Shown: positions 9,830 through 19,900, counted from the first letter of the stretch. The stretch: 64,000 nucleotides of DNA from Streptomyces sp. ALI-76-A (GCF_030287445.1 NZ_JASVWB010000002.1:2356001-2420000), one strand, 5' to 3'. The notes: a model not told the origin generated them from the letters alone. Program-made: numbers and translations.

Positions 9830-10967
9830 CGGGCACCTCCATCTCGATCGTGGTGCCCTTGCCGGGCGCCGATTCCACGGTCAGCGTGCCACCGACGCCG
9901 CTCGCGCGGTCCCGCATGGAGACCAGGCCGAGGTGGCGTCCCGCGCGGCGGGTCCCCTGGGGGTCGAAGCCGCTGCCGTCGTCCGTCACCCGCAGGACGG
10001 CTCCCTTGCCCCGCCGGTCCAGGGTCACGTCGACGTGCTCGGCGCCCGAGTGCCGCAGGGCGTTGTGCAGGGCCTCCTGGGCGACGCGGAGCACCGCCTC
10101 CTCCTGGGCGGCGGGCAGGGCGCGCACGCCGTGGCTCGCGAAGGTCACGCGCGCGATGTGGGCGCGGTCGAGCACGTGGATCTGGGTGCGCAGGGTCGCG
10201 ACCAGGCCGTCCTCGTCCAGCTCTGCGGGGCGCAGCTCGACGACCGCGGCGCGCAGTTCGTCGGCGGCCTCGGCGGCGAGCGTGGCCACCTGCTGGAGCT
10301 CGCCCTTGGCCCGGGACGGGTCGCGGTCGACGAGGGCGGCGGCGGCCTGGGCCGTCAGGCGCAGGGAGAACAGTTTCTGGCTGACCGCGTCGTGCAGTTC
10401 GTGGGCGAGGCGGGACCGCTCCTCGGCGATGGTCAGCTCACGGCTGCGCTCGTAGAGGCGGGCGTTGGTGAGGGCGATCGCGGCGTGCTGGGCGAGGATG
10501 CCGAGGAGCTCCTCGTCCTCGGCGGTGAAACCGCAGCTGCCCTCCGGTTTGGGGCAGTTCTTGTTGGCCAGGAACAGGGCGCCGATGACCTCGTCGTCGT
10601 CCCGGATCGGCAGGCCCAGGAAGTCCGACATCTCGGGGTGGGCGGCGGGCCAGCCCTCGAAGCGGGGATCCTTGCGCACGTCGGACAGACGCTCGGGCCG
10701 GGCCTCGTGCAGCATCGCGGCGAGGATGCCGTGCTGGCGCGGGAGCGGGCCGATGGCCTTCCACTGCGCGTCGCTGACGCCGTCGACCACGAACTGGGCG
10801 AAGCCGCCGTGGTCGTCGGGGACGCCGAGGGCGGCGTACCGGGCGTCGAGCAGCTCGCGGGCGGAGGCCACGATCGTCTTGAGGACGTCGCGCACCTCCA
10901 GGTGCCTGCTCATGGCCAGCAGCGCGGAGCTGACCGCGGCGAGGCCGGACCGGGGGCCTTGACTCAT
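9822..10967 (-). CDS. GAF-domain sensor histidine kinase (HisKA_3/NarL type)
   Basis: This kinase of about 381 residues has an N-terminal GAF domain (about residues 20-170) and no membrane segment, so it is cytosolic. Next comes a HisKA_3 dimerisation domain with the phospho-acceptor in AEERSRLAHELHDAVSQ (about residue 192). It ends in an HATPase with the N box (EEAVLRVAQEALHNALRHS), DDGSGFDP and GLVSMRDRA. The GAF part has several Cys/Asp/Glu positions (KNCPKPEGSCGF), and a small-molecule or redox signal is possible but not shown. ATG 10967 (MSQGPRSG) is preferred; GTG 10976 is three codons longer. It is the partner of the overlapping response regulator. Confidence 0.95.
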   Translation of the reverse strand: MSQGPRSGLAAVSSALLAMSRHLEVRDVLKTIVASARELLDARYAALGVPDDHGGFAQFVVDGVSDAQWKAIGPLPRQHGILAAMLHEARPERLSDVRKDPRFEGWPAAHPEMSDFLGLPIRDDDEVIGALFLANKNCPKPEGSCGFTAEDEELLGILAQHAAIALTNARLYERSRELTIAEERSRLAHELHDAVSQKLFSLRLTAQAAAALVDRDPSRAKGELQQVATLAAEAADELRAAVVELRPAELDEDGLVATLRTQIHVLDRAHIARVTFASHGVRALPAAQEEAVLRVAQEALHNALRHSGAEHVDVTLDRRGKGAVLRVTDDGSGFDPQGTRRAGRHLGLVSMRDRASGVGGTLTVESAPGKGTTIEMEVPGG

Positions 10968-11153
10968 GCCCCTCACCGTACCGGCGGGGTGTGACAGTCC
11001 GTATCGGACCTGTGGCGGCCGTCCCCTGGTCCGGTGGGCCTAGGCCGAAGGGCCTCGCTGGTTACGGCCCGCGTCGGAGGCGGGGCGGCCGGCCCGGTTC
11101 CTACGGTGAGGGCACGCCGATCAGGAGGCGTCGAGGACGAGGGGACGTGCGTC

Positions 11154-11849
11154 ATGCCGGTAGCGATCATCACGGGGGCCTCGAAGGGGCTGGGGCGGGC
11201 GCTGGCCGAGGCGCTGGCCGGCAGGGGCTGGGATCTGGTGCTCGACGCCAGGGGCACCGAGGCCCTCGCGGAAGCGGCCCGGGCCGTGTCCGTCCATGGA
11301 ACGCGCGTGACGGCGATGCCGGGGGACGTCACGGACGCCGGGCACCGCGCCGGGCTGGTGGCGGCGGCCTGGCAGCTCGGCGGGGTCGACCTGCTGGTGA
11401 ACAACGCGAGCGCGTTGGGCGCCGAGCCGCTGGTCCGGCTGGCGGAGCTGCCCCTGGAGGGGCTGCGGCGGGCGCTGGAGGTGAACCTGGTGGCCGCGCT
11501 GGGCCTGGTGCGGGAGGCGCTGCCGCTGCTGCGGGCGTCCGAGGCGGGCACGGTGATCGCGGTCAGCTCGGACGCGGCCGTCGAGGCGTACGAGACGTGG
11601 GGCGGCTACGGGGCGTCGAAGGCGGCCCTGGACCAGCTCACGGCGGTGCTGGGCCGGGAGGAACCAGAGTTGCGGGTCTGGGCGGTGGACCCCGGGGACA
11701 TGGCGACGGACCTGTACGCGGCGGCCGTACCGGACGACGAGGGTCCGCGGCCGGAGCCGGCGGAGGTGGTCCCGGCGTTCCTCCGGCTGCTGGACGAGCG
11801 TCCCGCGAGCGGGCGCTACGGGGCTCCCGCGCTGCTGGAGTCGCGATGA
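11154..11849 (+). CDS. short-chain dehydrogenase/reductase (SDR)
   Basis: This 231-residue Rossmann protein has the cofactor motif TGASKGLG (residues 7-14), NNAS, the catalytic serine region VIAVSSDAA, and the YGASK active site. An acidic residue (LVLDARG) at the end of strand 2 suggests NAD(H) preference. The ATG at 11154 follows a GAGGACGAGGGG stretch; upstream in-frame residues are non-coding in character. Its stop overlaps the start of the QueA gene (ATGA), so the two are coupled. That is unusual, because no tRNA-modification step needs an SDR; the substrate is unknown. Confidence 0.93.
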   Translation: MPVAIITGASKGLGRALAEALAGRGWDLVLDARGTEALAEAARAVSVHGTRVTAMPGDVTDAGHRAGLVAAAWQLGGVDLLVNNASALGAEPLVRLAELPLEGLRRALEVNLVAALGLVREALPLLRASEAGTVIAVSSDAAVEAYETWGGYGASKAALDQLTAVLGREEPELRVWAVDPGDMATDLYAAAVPDDEGPRPEPAEVVPAFLRLLDERPASGRYGAPALLESR

Positions 11850-12976
11850 CCCTGTCGATGGGGGTTCCCCCGGCCGGGCCCCTGCGGACGTGGGGGAGGG
11901 TTCCGCGGGAGCTGTCGGCGCGGGTGCCGGCCGAGCAGCGCGGGGCGGGGCGGGACCGGGACGCCGTCCGGCTGCTGGTGTCGCGGGGCACCGAGGTGGC
12001 GCACCACGCGTTCGGGGAGCTGCCGCGGCTGCTGCGGGCGGGGGACCTGTTGGTCGTCAACACGTCTCCCACCCTGGCCGCCGCCGTCGACGGGCGGATC
12101 GGGCACGCGCGCGTGGTGGTGCACTTCTCGACGCGCGGGGACGACGGGCGGTGGGCGGTCGAGCTGCGGGATCCCGACGGGAAGGGCACCACGCGCGCGC
12201 GGGCGGGCGGGCCGGCGGGGACGGAGGTGCGGCTGCCTGCGGGGGCCCGGCTGGTTCTGGAGGAGCCGGTGGCGAGGGGGAGCGAGCGGCTGTGGTGGGT
12301 CCGGGTGCCCACCGCGGGGGATTCGGGGGTCCTGGGGCTGCTGCGGGAGTACGGGCGGCCCGTCCGCTACTCCTACACGGAGCGGGACCAGCCGTTGTCC
12401 GTCTACCAGACGGTGTTCGCGCTGCCGTCGCCGGACGGGTCGGGCAGCGCGGAGATGCCGAGTGCGGCGCGGCCGTTCACCGCGCGGCTGGTGGCGGAGC
12501 TGGTGAGCCGGGGGGTGCAGTTCGCGCCGGTCTCGCTGCACACAGGAGTGGCCTCGGCGGAGGCGCACGAGCCGCCGTACCCGGAGCGGTTCGCGGTGCC
12601 GGAGGCCTCGGCGCGGCTGATCAACGCGGCGAGGGCGGGCGGCGGGCGGGTGGTGGCGGTCGGTACGACCGCTGTACGGGCGGTGGAGTCGGCCGCCGGG
12701 CCGGACGGGATCGTCCGGGCGCGTGCGGGGTGGACGGACCTCGTGGTGACCCCGGAGCGCGGGGTGCGGGTGGTGGACGGTCTGCTGACCGGGCTGCACG
12801 AGCCGGAGGCCTCGCATCTGCTGATGCTGGAGGCGGTCGCCGGACGGGCCGCGGTCGTCCGCGGGTACGAGGAGGCGCTGCGCGCGCGGTACCTGTGGCA
12901 CGAGTTCGGGGACGTGCACCTCCTCCTGCCTGCGCAGGAGCCTCACACACAGCATTGCGTGCGCAACTCACGGTGA
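11846..12976 (+). CDS. queA: QueA-like S-adenosylmethionine:tRNA ribosyltransferase-isomerase
   Basis: This 376-residue protein has the QueA family signatures: the N-terminal DLLVVNTSPTLAA block, VYQTVFA, GSAEMPSAARPFTARLVAEL, the VSLHTGVAS loop, VVAVGTTAVRAVES, and DGLLTGLHEPEASHLLMLEA. QueA transfers and isomerises the ribosyl part of SAM onto 7-aminomethyl-deazaguanine in tRNA to give epoxyqueuosine. The ATG at 11846 overlaps the SDR stop. Later queuosine genes (tgt, queG) are not in this window, so pathway completeness cannot be judged here. A hairpin terminator follows. Confidence 0.93.
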   Translation: MTLSMGVPPAGPLRTWGRVPRELSARVPAEQRGAGRDRDAVRLLVSRGTEVAHHAFGELPRLLRAGDLLVVNTSPTLAAAVDGRIGHARVVVHFSTRGDDGRWAVELRDPDGKGTTRARAGGPAGTEVRLPAGARLVLEEPVARGSERLWWVRVPTAGDSGVLGLLREYGRPVRYSYTERDQPLSVYQTVFALPSPDGSGSAEMPSAARPFTARLVAELVSRGVQFAPVSLHTGVASAEAHEPPYPERFAVPEASARLINAARAGGGRVVAVGTTAVRAVESAAGPDGIVRARAGWTDLVVTPERGVRVVDGLLTGLHEPEASHLLMLEAVAGRAAVVRGYEEALRARYLWHEFGDVHLLLPAQEPHTQHCVRNSR

Positions 12977-13060
12977 GACGACCGAGGGGCCGGTGTGACC
13001 CCGCACATAGGGCGCAGATCACCTACGAGGCGAAATAGGAGACAAAGAGGTACGCCCTGA

Positions 13061-13091
13061 ACGGGACAGACGTCTTGGTCTGTCCCGTTTT
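13061..13091 (+). terminator. intrinsic terminator after queA
   Basis: ACGGGACAGAC (13061-13071) pairs exactly with GTCTGTCCCGT (13078-13088) around the loop GTCTTG, followed by four T. It ends the SDR-queA transcript and separates it from the SLT gene. Confidence 0.85.
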
Positions 13092-13274
13092 GCCCCGGCT
13101 GATCCACTACCTGACTTCGTAGGTCACACCTTTGCCTGGGCATTTTGCGGCCGCTAAGAATTGCTCTCGTCGCTCAGCGCCGCGGGTTCCGCCCGCGGCG
13201 TTTGTGCCGGAAGCACCCGTGTCCCCCACCGGACGAAGAGCGACCTCCGCGCTACTCGAAGAGGTCCATTCCCC
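13092..13274 (+). promoter_or_regulatory. upstream region of the SLT gene, with a GC-rich hairpin
   Basis: This is a gene-free stretch between the queA terminator and the SLT start. It contains one strong hairpin, CGCCGCGGG (13178-13186) with CCCGCGGCG (13192-13200). A second weaker dyad surrounds CTACCTGACTTCGTAGG (13106-13122). Cell-wall hydrolase genes in Streptomyces often have long regulated leaders, including c-di-AMP riboswitches, but I could not match the conserved bases of that riboswitch here. A promoter must lie in this segment; I cannot place its elements firmly. Confidence 0.4.
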
Positions 13275-14060
13275 ATGCCCAAGAACATCAAGACTCGAAG
13301 TCGTGCCCTGACCCGGACGCACAAGATCGCGATCGCCGGTGTCGCCACGCTCGGCGCCGCCGCCGTCGCGTTCACCGCCGTGCCGGGCGGACAGACGACC
13401 ACCTCCGAGGCGTCCTCCGCGCCGGCGCGGGTGGCCTACAGCTCCGAGCAGCTCAAGGGCCTGCAGTCGGGTGTCACCGAACAGCTCGCGGGTGCCGGCC
13501 TTCAGGGCAGGGCCACCGAGGCCAAGGAGAAGGCTGAGGCGGCGGCCAAGGAGAAGGCCGAGGCGGCGGCGAAGGCGAAGGCGAAGGCGAAGGCGAAAGC
13601 CGACGCGGAAGCCGCGGCGAAGAAGAAGGCCGCCGAGGCCGCCGCCAAGAAGAAGGCCGAGCAGGAGCGCCGGGCCAAGGAGGCCGCGAGCCGGTCCGCC
13701 GAGCGCCCCTCGGTCAAGGCCGTCGCCGCGAAGACCTACGGCAACAACCTCGACGGCTGGATTAAGGAAGCCCTGGACATCATGAAGGCCAAGGGCATCC
13801 CGGGCTCGTACGACGGCCTGCACCGCAACATCCTGCGGGAGTCCTCGGGCAACCCGAACGCCATCAACAACTGGGACATCAACGCCATCAACGGCATCCC
13901 GTCGAAGGGACTGCTCCAGGTCATCCCGCCGACGTTCAAGGCGTACCACGTCTCCGGCACCTCGACGGACATCTACGACCCGGTCGCCAACATCACCGCC
14001 GCCGCGAACTACGCGGCCGACAAGTACGGCTCGATCGACAACGTCAACGGCGCGTACTGA
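13275..14060 (+). CDS. secreted SLT-type lytic transglycosylase-like protein
   Basis: This 261-residue protein has a basic N-terminus and signal-type hydrophobic segment (HKIAIAGVATLGAAAVAFTA). A long Ala/Lys/Glu coiled coil follows (about residues 80-145; repeats of AKEKAEAAAK and KAKAKAKA), then a C-terminal SLT domain of about 110 residues. The SLT core is visible as ILRESSGNPNAINNWD (catalytic Glu in RESSG) and SKGLLQVIPPTFKAY, with later ANITAAANYA. It should cleave glycan strands outside the membrane. The ATG at 13275 gives the signal peptide; the longer frame upstream has none. The highly charged linker is probably a wall-spanning stalk. Confidence 0.92.
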   Translation: MPKNIKTRSRALTRTHKIAIAGVATLGAAAVAFTAVPGGQTTTSEASSAPARVAYSSEQLKGLQSGVTEQLAGAGLQGRATEAKEKAEAAAKEKAEAAAKAKAKAKAKADAEAAAKKKAAEAAAKKKAEQERRAKEAASRSAERPSVKAVAAKTYGNNLDGWIKEALDIMKAKGIPGSYDGLHRNILRESSGNPNAINNWDINAINGIPSKGLLQVIPPTFKAYHVSGTSTDIYDPVANITAAANYAADKYGSIDNVNGAY

Positions 14061-14083
14061 GGCCGCGCGGACCTCTCCTGCGC

Positions 14084-14118
14084 CGAAGGGCGGCACCCCA
14101 CCGGGGTGCCGCCCTTCG
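14084..14118. terminator. perfect hairpin terminator between convergent genes
   Basis: CGAAGGGCGGCACCCC (14084-14099) and its exact inverse (14103-14118) flank a three-base loop. It lies between the SLT gene and the convergent FHA-ABC transporter gene and can stop both transcripts. Confidence 0.85.
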
Positions 14119-14153
14119 CCGTCCCGCCCGCGCCGCACGCGACGCGGCGGCGC

Positions 14154-16715
14154 TCACTTGCGCATGACCTCCGGCTCGTGGCGGCGCAGGAAGCGGGCCA
14201 CGAAGAAGCCGCAGATCACGCCGAGGACGAGCAGGGCGGCCATGTCCATGCTCCAGGCGCCGACGGTGTGCTCCCACAGCGGGTCGGTGTCACCGCCGTC
14301 CTTGGGCGGGCTGATCTTGTTGAAGTCCAGCGTGGCGCCCGCGGCGGCGACCGCCCAGCGCGACGGCATCAGGTACGAGAACTCGTTGACGCCTACCGCG
14401 CCGTTCAGGGTGAACAGGCAGCCGGTGAACACGACCTGGATGATCGCGAACATGACCAGCAGCGGCATGGTCTTCTCGGCCGTCTTCACCAGCGACGAGA
14501 TGACCAGGCCGAACATCATCGAGGCGAAGCCCAGCGCCATGATCGGGATGGAGAGCTCGATCATGGTGGAGCTGCCGAGGATCAGGCCCTGCTCGGGGAT
14601 CTCCCGGCCGGCGAACCCGATGACGCCGACCAGCAGGCCCTGGAACACGGTGATCACGCCGAGCACGAACACCTTGGACATCAGGTACGCCGAGCGGGAC
14701 AGGCCGGTGGCGCGCTCCCGCTCGTAGATGACCCGTTCCTTGATCAGCTCGCGGACCGAGTTGGCGGCACCGGCGAAGCAGGCGCCGACCGCGAGGATCA
14801 GCAGGACCGTGGTGGCCGTGCCGTTCGGGATGATCCGCCCGGTCTTCGGGTTGGCCGGGTTGGGCAGCAGGCTGTTGCCCGAGTCGATGAGCAGGCTCAC
14901 CGCGCCCAGGACCGCCGGCAGGATCACCATCAGCGCCAGGAAGCCCTTGTCGGAGGCGATCACCGACGTGTAGCGGCGCACCAGGGTGATGAACTGGGAC
15001 ATCCAGCCCTGCGGCTTCGGCGGCCTCATCGCCTGCATCGGCGGCATCTGTACGGACTGTGGTGCGACGGCGTCGATGTCCGCGGCGTACATCTGGTAGT
15101 GCTGCGAGCCCTTCCAGCGGCTCGCCCAGTCGTAGTCGCGGTAGTTCTCGAAGGCGGAGAAGACGTCCGCCCAGGTGTCGTAACCGAAGAAGTTGAGCGC
15201 CTCCTCGGGCGGGCCGAAGTAGGCCACCGACCCGCCGGGCGCCATGACCAGGAGCTTGTCGCAGATGGCCAGCTCGGCCACGGAGTGGGTGACCACGAGG
15301 ACCGTACGGCCGTCGTCGGCGAGGCCGCGCAGCAGCTGCATGACGTCACGGTCCATGCCCGGGTCGAGGCCGGAGGTCGGCTCGTCCAGGAAGATCAGCG
15401 ACGGCTTGGTGAGCAGCTCCAGGGCAACGGAGACGCGCTTGCGCTGGCCGCCGGAGAGGGAGGTGACCTTCTTCTCCTTGTGGATGTCCAGCTTCAGCTC
15501 GCGCAGCACCTCGCCTATCCGGGCGTCCCGCTCGGCGCCCGTGGTGTCGGCCGGGAAGCGCAGCTTGGCCGCGTACTTCAGGGCCTTCTTGACGGTCAGC
15601 TCCTTGTGCAGGATGTCGTCCTGCGGGACCAGACCGATGCGCTGACGCAGCTCGGCGAACTGCTTGTACAGGTTCCGGTTGTCGTAGAGGACGTCGCCCT
15701 GGTTGGCGGGCCGGTAGCCGGTGAGCGCCTTCAGGAGCGTCGACTTGCCGGAGCCGGAGGGGCCGATGACCGCGATCAGCGACTTCTCCGGAACACCGAA
15801 GGAGACATCCCGCAGGATCTGCTTGCCGCCGTCCACCGTGACGGTCAGGTGGCGGGCCGAGAAGGAGATGTCACCGGTGTCGACGAACTCCTCGAGGCGG
15901 TCGCCGACCAGGCGGAACGTGGAGTGGCCGACGCCGACGATGTCGTTCGGGCCCAGCACCTGGACGCCGCCCTTGGCGATCGGCTGGCCGTTGACGTAGG
16001 TGCCGTTGTGCGAACCCAGGTCGCGGATCTCGTAGCGGCCGTCGGGCGTGGCGTGGAACTCCGCGTGGTGACGGGAGACCTGGAGGTCGGAGACGACCAG
16101 GTCGTTCTCCAGGGCACGGCCGATGCGCATGACGCGACCGAGCGAGAACTGGTGGAACGTGGTCGGGCTGCGGTCGCCGTAGACCGGCGGCGCCCCCGCG
16201 CCACCACCGGGAACGTCCTGCGCGTACTGCTCACCCGGCCCCTGCTGGTGCGGGACGTGCGGCTCGGCCTGCTGCGGCTGCTGCCAGGCGGGCGGCTGGG
16301 CCTGCTGCGGCGTCTGCGGCGGCGCCTGCTGGGCGGCCCAGCCCGGGTTCGCGCCCTGCGCCGCGTACGGCTGCTGGTGGGGCTGCGCCTGCGGCGAGGC
16401 GACGGCGTCCGCGGCGCCGGAGAGGTCCAGACGCGGTCCGTCGGTCGCGTTGCCGAGGTGCACGGACGAGCCGGGGCCGATCTCCACCTGATGGATCCGC
16501 TGCCCCTGCACGAACGTGCCGTTGGTGCTGCCGTGGTCCTCGATCACCCAACCCCGGCCGCTCCAGCTGATCGTGGCATGCCGCCAGGACACCCTGGCGT
16601 CGTCGAGCACCACGTCCCCCTGCGGATCACGTCCGAGGGTGTATGGCCTGGACGCGTCGAGCGTCCAGGTCCGTCCATTCAATTCCAGTACGAGTTCCGG
16701 CACTCCATGCCCCAC
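14154..16715 (-). CDS. FHA-FHA-ABC transporter fusion (Rv1747-like)
   Basis: This is a single 853-residue polypeptide. FHA domain 1 spans about residues 5-100 (LGRDPQGDVVLDD, WRHATI, HGSTNGTF), then comes a Gln/Pro-rich linker (about 105-185) and FHA domain 2, about 190-275 (IGRALENDLVVSD, SRHHAEF, GSHNGTYVN). The ABC ATPase (about 285-520) has Walker A GPSGSGKST near 317, LSGGQRKR near 417 and LIFLDEPTSGLDPG near 438. A six-helix ABC2 membrane domain starts near 585. FHA domains bind phosphothreonine, so a Ser/Thr kinase should control it. M. tuberculosis Rv1747, with the same order, is linked to cell-envelope glycolipid export. The GTG at 16715 starts it. The cargo is unknown. Confidence 0.96.
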   Translation of the reverse strand: MGHGVPELVLELNGRTWTLDASRPYTLGRDPQGDVVLDDARVSWRHATISWSGRGWVIEDHGSTNGTFVQGQRIHQVEIGPGSSVHLGNATDGPRLDLSGAADAVASPQAQPHQQPYAAQGANPGWAAQQAPPQTPQQAQPPAWQQPQQAEPHVPHQQGPGEQYAQDVPGGGAGAPPVYGDRSPTTFHQFSLGRVMRIGRALENDLVVSDLQVSRHHAEFHATPDGRYEIRDLGSHNGTYVNGQPIAKGGVQVLGPNDIVGVGHSTFRLVGDRLEEFVDTGDISFSARHLTVTVDGGKQILRDVSFGVPEKSLIAVIGPSGSGKSTLLKALTGYRPANQGDVLYDNRNLYKQFAELRQRIGLVPQDDILHKELTVKKALKYAAKLRFPADTTGAERDARIGEVLRELKLDIHKEKKVTSLSGGQRKRVSVALELLTKPSLIFLDEPTSGLDPGMDRDVMQLLRGLADDGRTVLVVTHSVAELAICDKLLVMAPGGSVAYFGPPEEALNFFGYDTWADVFSAFENYRDYDWASRWKGSQHYQMYAADIDAVAPQSVQMPPMQAMRPPKPQGWMSQFITLVRRYTSVIASDKGFLALMVILPAVLGAVSLLIDSGNSLLPNPANPKTGRIIPNGTATTVLLILAVGACFAGAANSVRELIKERVIYERERATGLSRSAYLMSKVFVLGVITVFQGLLVGVIGFAGREIPEQGLILGSSTMIELSIPIMALGFASMMFGLVISSLVKTAEKTMPLLVMFAIIQVVFTGCLFTLNGAVGVNEFSYLMPSRWAVAAAGATLDFNKISPPKDGGDTDPLWEHTVGAWSMDMAALLVLGVICGFFVARFLRRHEPEVMRK

Positions 16716-16901
16716 TGAGTAGTCCCCCGAGTTACCCCCATCGCAGGGAGTCTAGGGATGTCGAACATCGTCGGGAACTATTTCAGGCTCGGCCCCCTGA
16801 CCGAAAGTCGGGCCTTGTGAAGAAGGCGTCCTCCCGCTTCGGCCGTTTCCGTTGACGGGGTTGAAACCGGACCGGAGAGTGGTAATCCACGCGAGGGGGA
16901 C

Positions 16902-19900
16902 ATGCGCGGCCGCTCGGCCGCGCCGCGGATCGGGGGGTCTGCCATGAGTGCGTCCATGGACGGCGGGACCACACAGCACGGCACGAGGCTGCCCTGGGGC
17001 GACATCCTGCTGTCCGCGATCGCCGCGGTGAGCTGGGCGTTGATCGGGATGGCGGGAACCGCGGCGCTGGGCCTGCATCTGCTGGAGGCGGACACGGCGG
17101 CCTCTCTGGGGCCGATGACCGCGGCGGTGGTGGCCCTTGGGGCGGGTGGTTCCGTCACCCCGTCCGGCGATGTGTCCGCGTTCGGACTGACCGGCGCCGA
17201 GGCGACGACCGCCGTCGAGATCACGCCACTCGGGGTCAGCCTGGTGGGCGGGCTGCTGCTGTCGTGGTTCTTCCTGCGCTCCCTGCGTGCGGCCGGAGCG
17301 GTGATCGCGCCGTCCGAACTCCTCGCGCGCGCGGGCGCGGTGGTCGCGTTGTTCGTGGCGATGCTGGGCGGACTGGCCTGGGCGGGCCACGACGTCATCA
17401 CCATCGACGGGAGCGCGCTGGGACTCGACGACCTGCCGGGCGGGAGCGGTGGCGTCGAGATCCCCGGGCTGGGTGACATCGGGGACGTCGGGGACATCGG
17501 AGGGCTGCTGCCGGACCAGATCGGCGGGCTGATCGACGCGCAGGCGGCGGTCGGCTTCACCGTCGACACCGCGCCGACGCTGCTCGGCGGGCTCGGCTGG
17601 TCGGCCGGCATCCTGCTGATCGCGCTGCTGGCCTCGCGCCGGAGTCCGCTGCCGCGTGGCTGGGAGGCCGTGCACCGAGTGGTCCGGCCGGCCGCGTCCG
17701 CCCTGGTCACGGTGGCGCTGACCGCGGTGGCCGCGGGGTTGGCGGCGGCGGTGTACGCGGCGATCGGCGACGACCATCCCCGGCGGGTCGCGGGAGCGGC
17801 GCTGCTGGGCGCGCCGAACGGGGTCTGGCTGGGCGTGCCGATCGGCCTGTTCGTGCCGTGGGACGGCCGGGCGACCGGCGAACTGACCCGGCTCCTCCCG
17901 GACCCCCTCGACGACCTCCTGGCGGGCGGCTCCGACCAGAACGTCACACTGGGCCGCCTGGCCGAGTTGGACGGCCGGGTGTGGCTGCTCGGGGTCTCGG
18001 CGGGACTGATGATGCTGCTGGCGGGGGTGCTGACGGCTGTGCGGACGCCTGTGGCGATGCCTGTGGCCGGGGTGGGCGGGGGTGCGGTGGGGGGTGCCGA
18101 CGCGGGGGCCGGTTCTGGGGCCGGTTCCTGGGCGGGTTCGGGCTCGGGGGCGGCGGGTGCCGGTTCCGGGTCGGGGGCCGGTACTGGTGGGGGCCGGGCG
18201 GCGAGGATCTCCGCGGGAGCGGGGGTCGCTTCGGGTACGGCGTCGGCGCCGGCCGGGGGGTACGCGGGCGGGGCGCTCGGTGGTGCACGGGATCCCGGGG
18301 CACTCCGGTTCGCGGGGCGATGTGCGGTGCGGTTGGGCATGGCGACCGCGTTGGCACTGCCGCTGCTCGCGTGGCTGACGGAGGTGTCGGTGGACGCCTC
18401 GCTGTCCGTCCTGGGTTTCGACGCCTTCGGCGCCGGCATCGACCTGCACGGGCACCTCGGTGGGGCCCTGCTCCTCGGCGCCCTGTGGGGCGCGGGCGCC
18501 GGAGCCACCGGCGCACTGCTCGCGCGCGCCACGGGAGCGGCGGGGCGGCTGGCGGCGCCGCTGGCCCTGGGTGACGTGGCGGGAGCGGGGGGTGCCGGGG
18601 CGCCGGGGGCCGGGGGTGGTTGGCACGGGAGTGAGGCTGGGCTGCCGCACGGGGGTGAGGCCGGGCGGTCCTACGACGGTGCGCCGGCGGATCCGTACGG
18701 GAGCGGACGCGGGCAGTCGCAGGAGGGTGCGCCGGGCAGTGGGGGCGTGGCTGCGGCTTGGCCCGGGGCGGGAGGGCCGTACGCCGGGGGGCCTGGGCGG
18801 CGGCCGTACGGGGGTGGGCCTGAGAGCCGGCACTCGGCCGGGGCCGGGGAACCGTATGCCGGGGAGCCCGAGCGACCGTACGGGAGTGGGACTGGGCGCT
18901 CGTACGGGAGTGGGACTGGGCGCTCGTACGAGGGTGAGGCTGGGCGGTCGTACGAGGGTGAGGCTGGGCGGTCCTACGAGGGTGAGGCCGGGCGGTCCTA
19001 CGACGGTGCGCCCGGAGATCCGTACCCGGGCGGACGTGGAGATCCGTACCCGGGTGGGGGTGGGCGGCTCCACTCAGGGGAGTCCGGCGGGGTGTACGAG
19101 GGAACCGGGAGGGCCGAGGGCGTAGGCGAGGCCGGCGAAGGCTCCTCGTACTCGGGAGATCCCGGTGACGCCTGCCCGGGTGACTCCGGTGGCGCGTACC
19201 CGGGTGACTCCGGGCCGTACTCCCCCGGTTCGCCGTACCGGCCGCCGAACCCGGCCACCAATCCGTATCTGCGGATGCCTGAGAGCACCCGGGAACCGGA
19301 GGACGCCCGTCCGCCGGAGGCAGGGCCAGAGCCCCGGGCCGGGCGGACACCCGCAGACGGGCCGCCGGCCGGAGAGCGGCCCCCCGGCTGCGAGGCCCCG
19401 GGCCCGGGCTGGGACTCCGGTGACAACAGGTCGGCGCGGGACCCTGGGTGGGGCGGTGGCCACGGAACAGGCCCAGGTCCCCGCTCGGCCGACGGTGCCG
19501 GCGCCGGCCTCGGCACCAGGGCGGCCGGAGGCTCCCGTGCCCCTGATGACCCCGCTGCCGCCCATGGCGGCGGCGCGAGCCGTGGGCCCGGCCCGGCGGT
19601 CGGTCCCGGTCAGCCGTACGGCCGGCCCCGGTCGGTCGGCAGCCGGCCCGGAGCGCCCCACAGTGGCGCCGGACCTGGCAGTGACGCGGCGGACGACTCC
19701 GCGGCGGCCCGTGACGACCGGCCATCCGGCGGGGCGCCGTGGTCCGACGGCCCGGCACCACCCGGTGACGACATGTACGGCGCGCCCACCGTGGCCCGGC
19801 CGCTCGATCCCCCTCCCCGGTCACCCCGACGGCCTCCCCCACCCACGTCCGGCGACCGCCCGACATCCGGACCGGACGACGAGCCACCACCACCTCCGCC

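Noticed and set aside
10991..12976. Single 661-codon frame covering the SDR and QueA genes
   Set aside because: Its first 285 codons are the wrong-frame reading of the SDR gene; QueA starts at ATG 11846.
13092..13274. Possible c-di-AMP (ydaO) riboswitch before the SLT gene
   Set aside because: The gene type fits, but the conserved core bases of that riboswitch could not be found; only one simple GC hairpin is certain.
14106..16718. 870-codon open frame opposite the FHA-ABC gene
   Set aside because: It is the antisense shadow of a clearly conserved protein, has histidine/arginine/asparagine-rich composition, and no motif or RBS.
18879..19060. Regular 24-bp repeats that could suggest a CRISPR array
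   Set aside because: The units are contiguous without spacers and encode in-frame octapeptides of the streptophobe tail.
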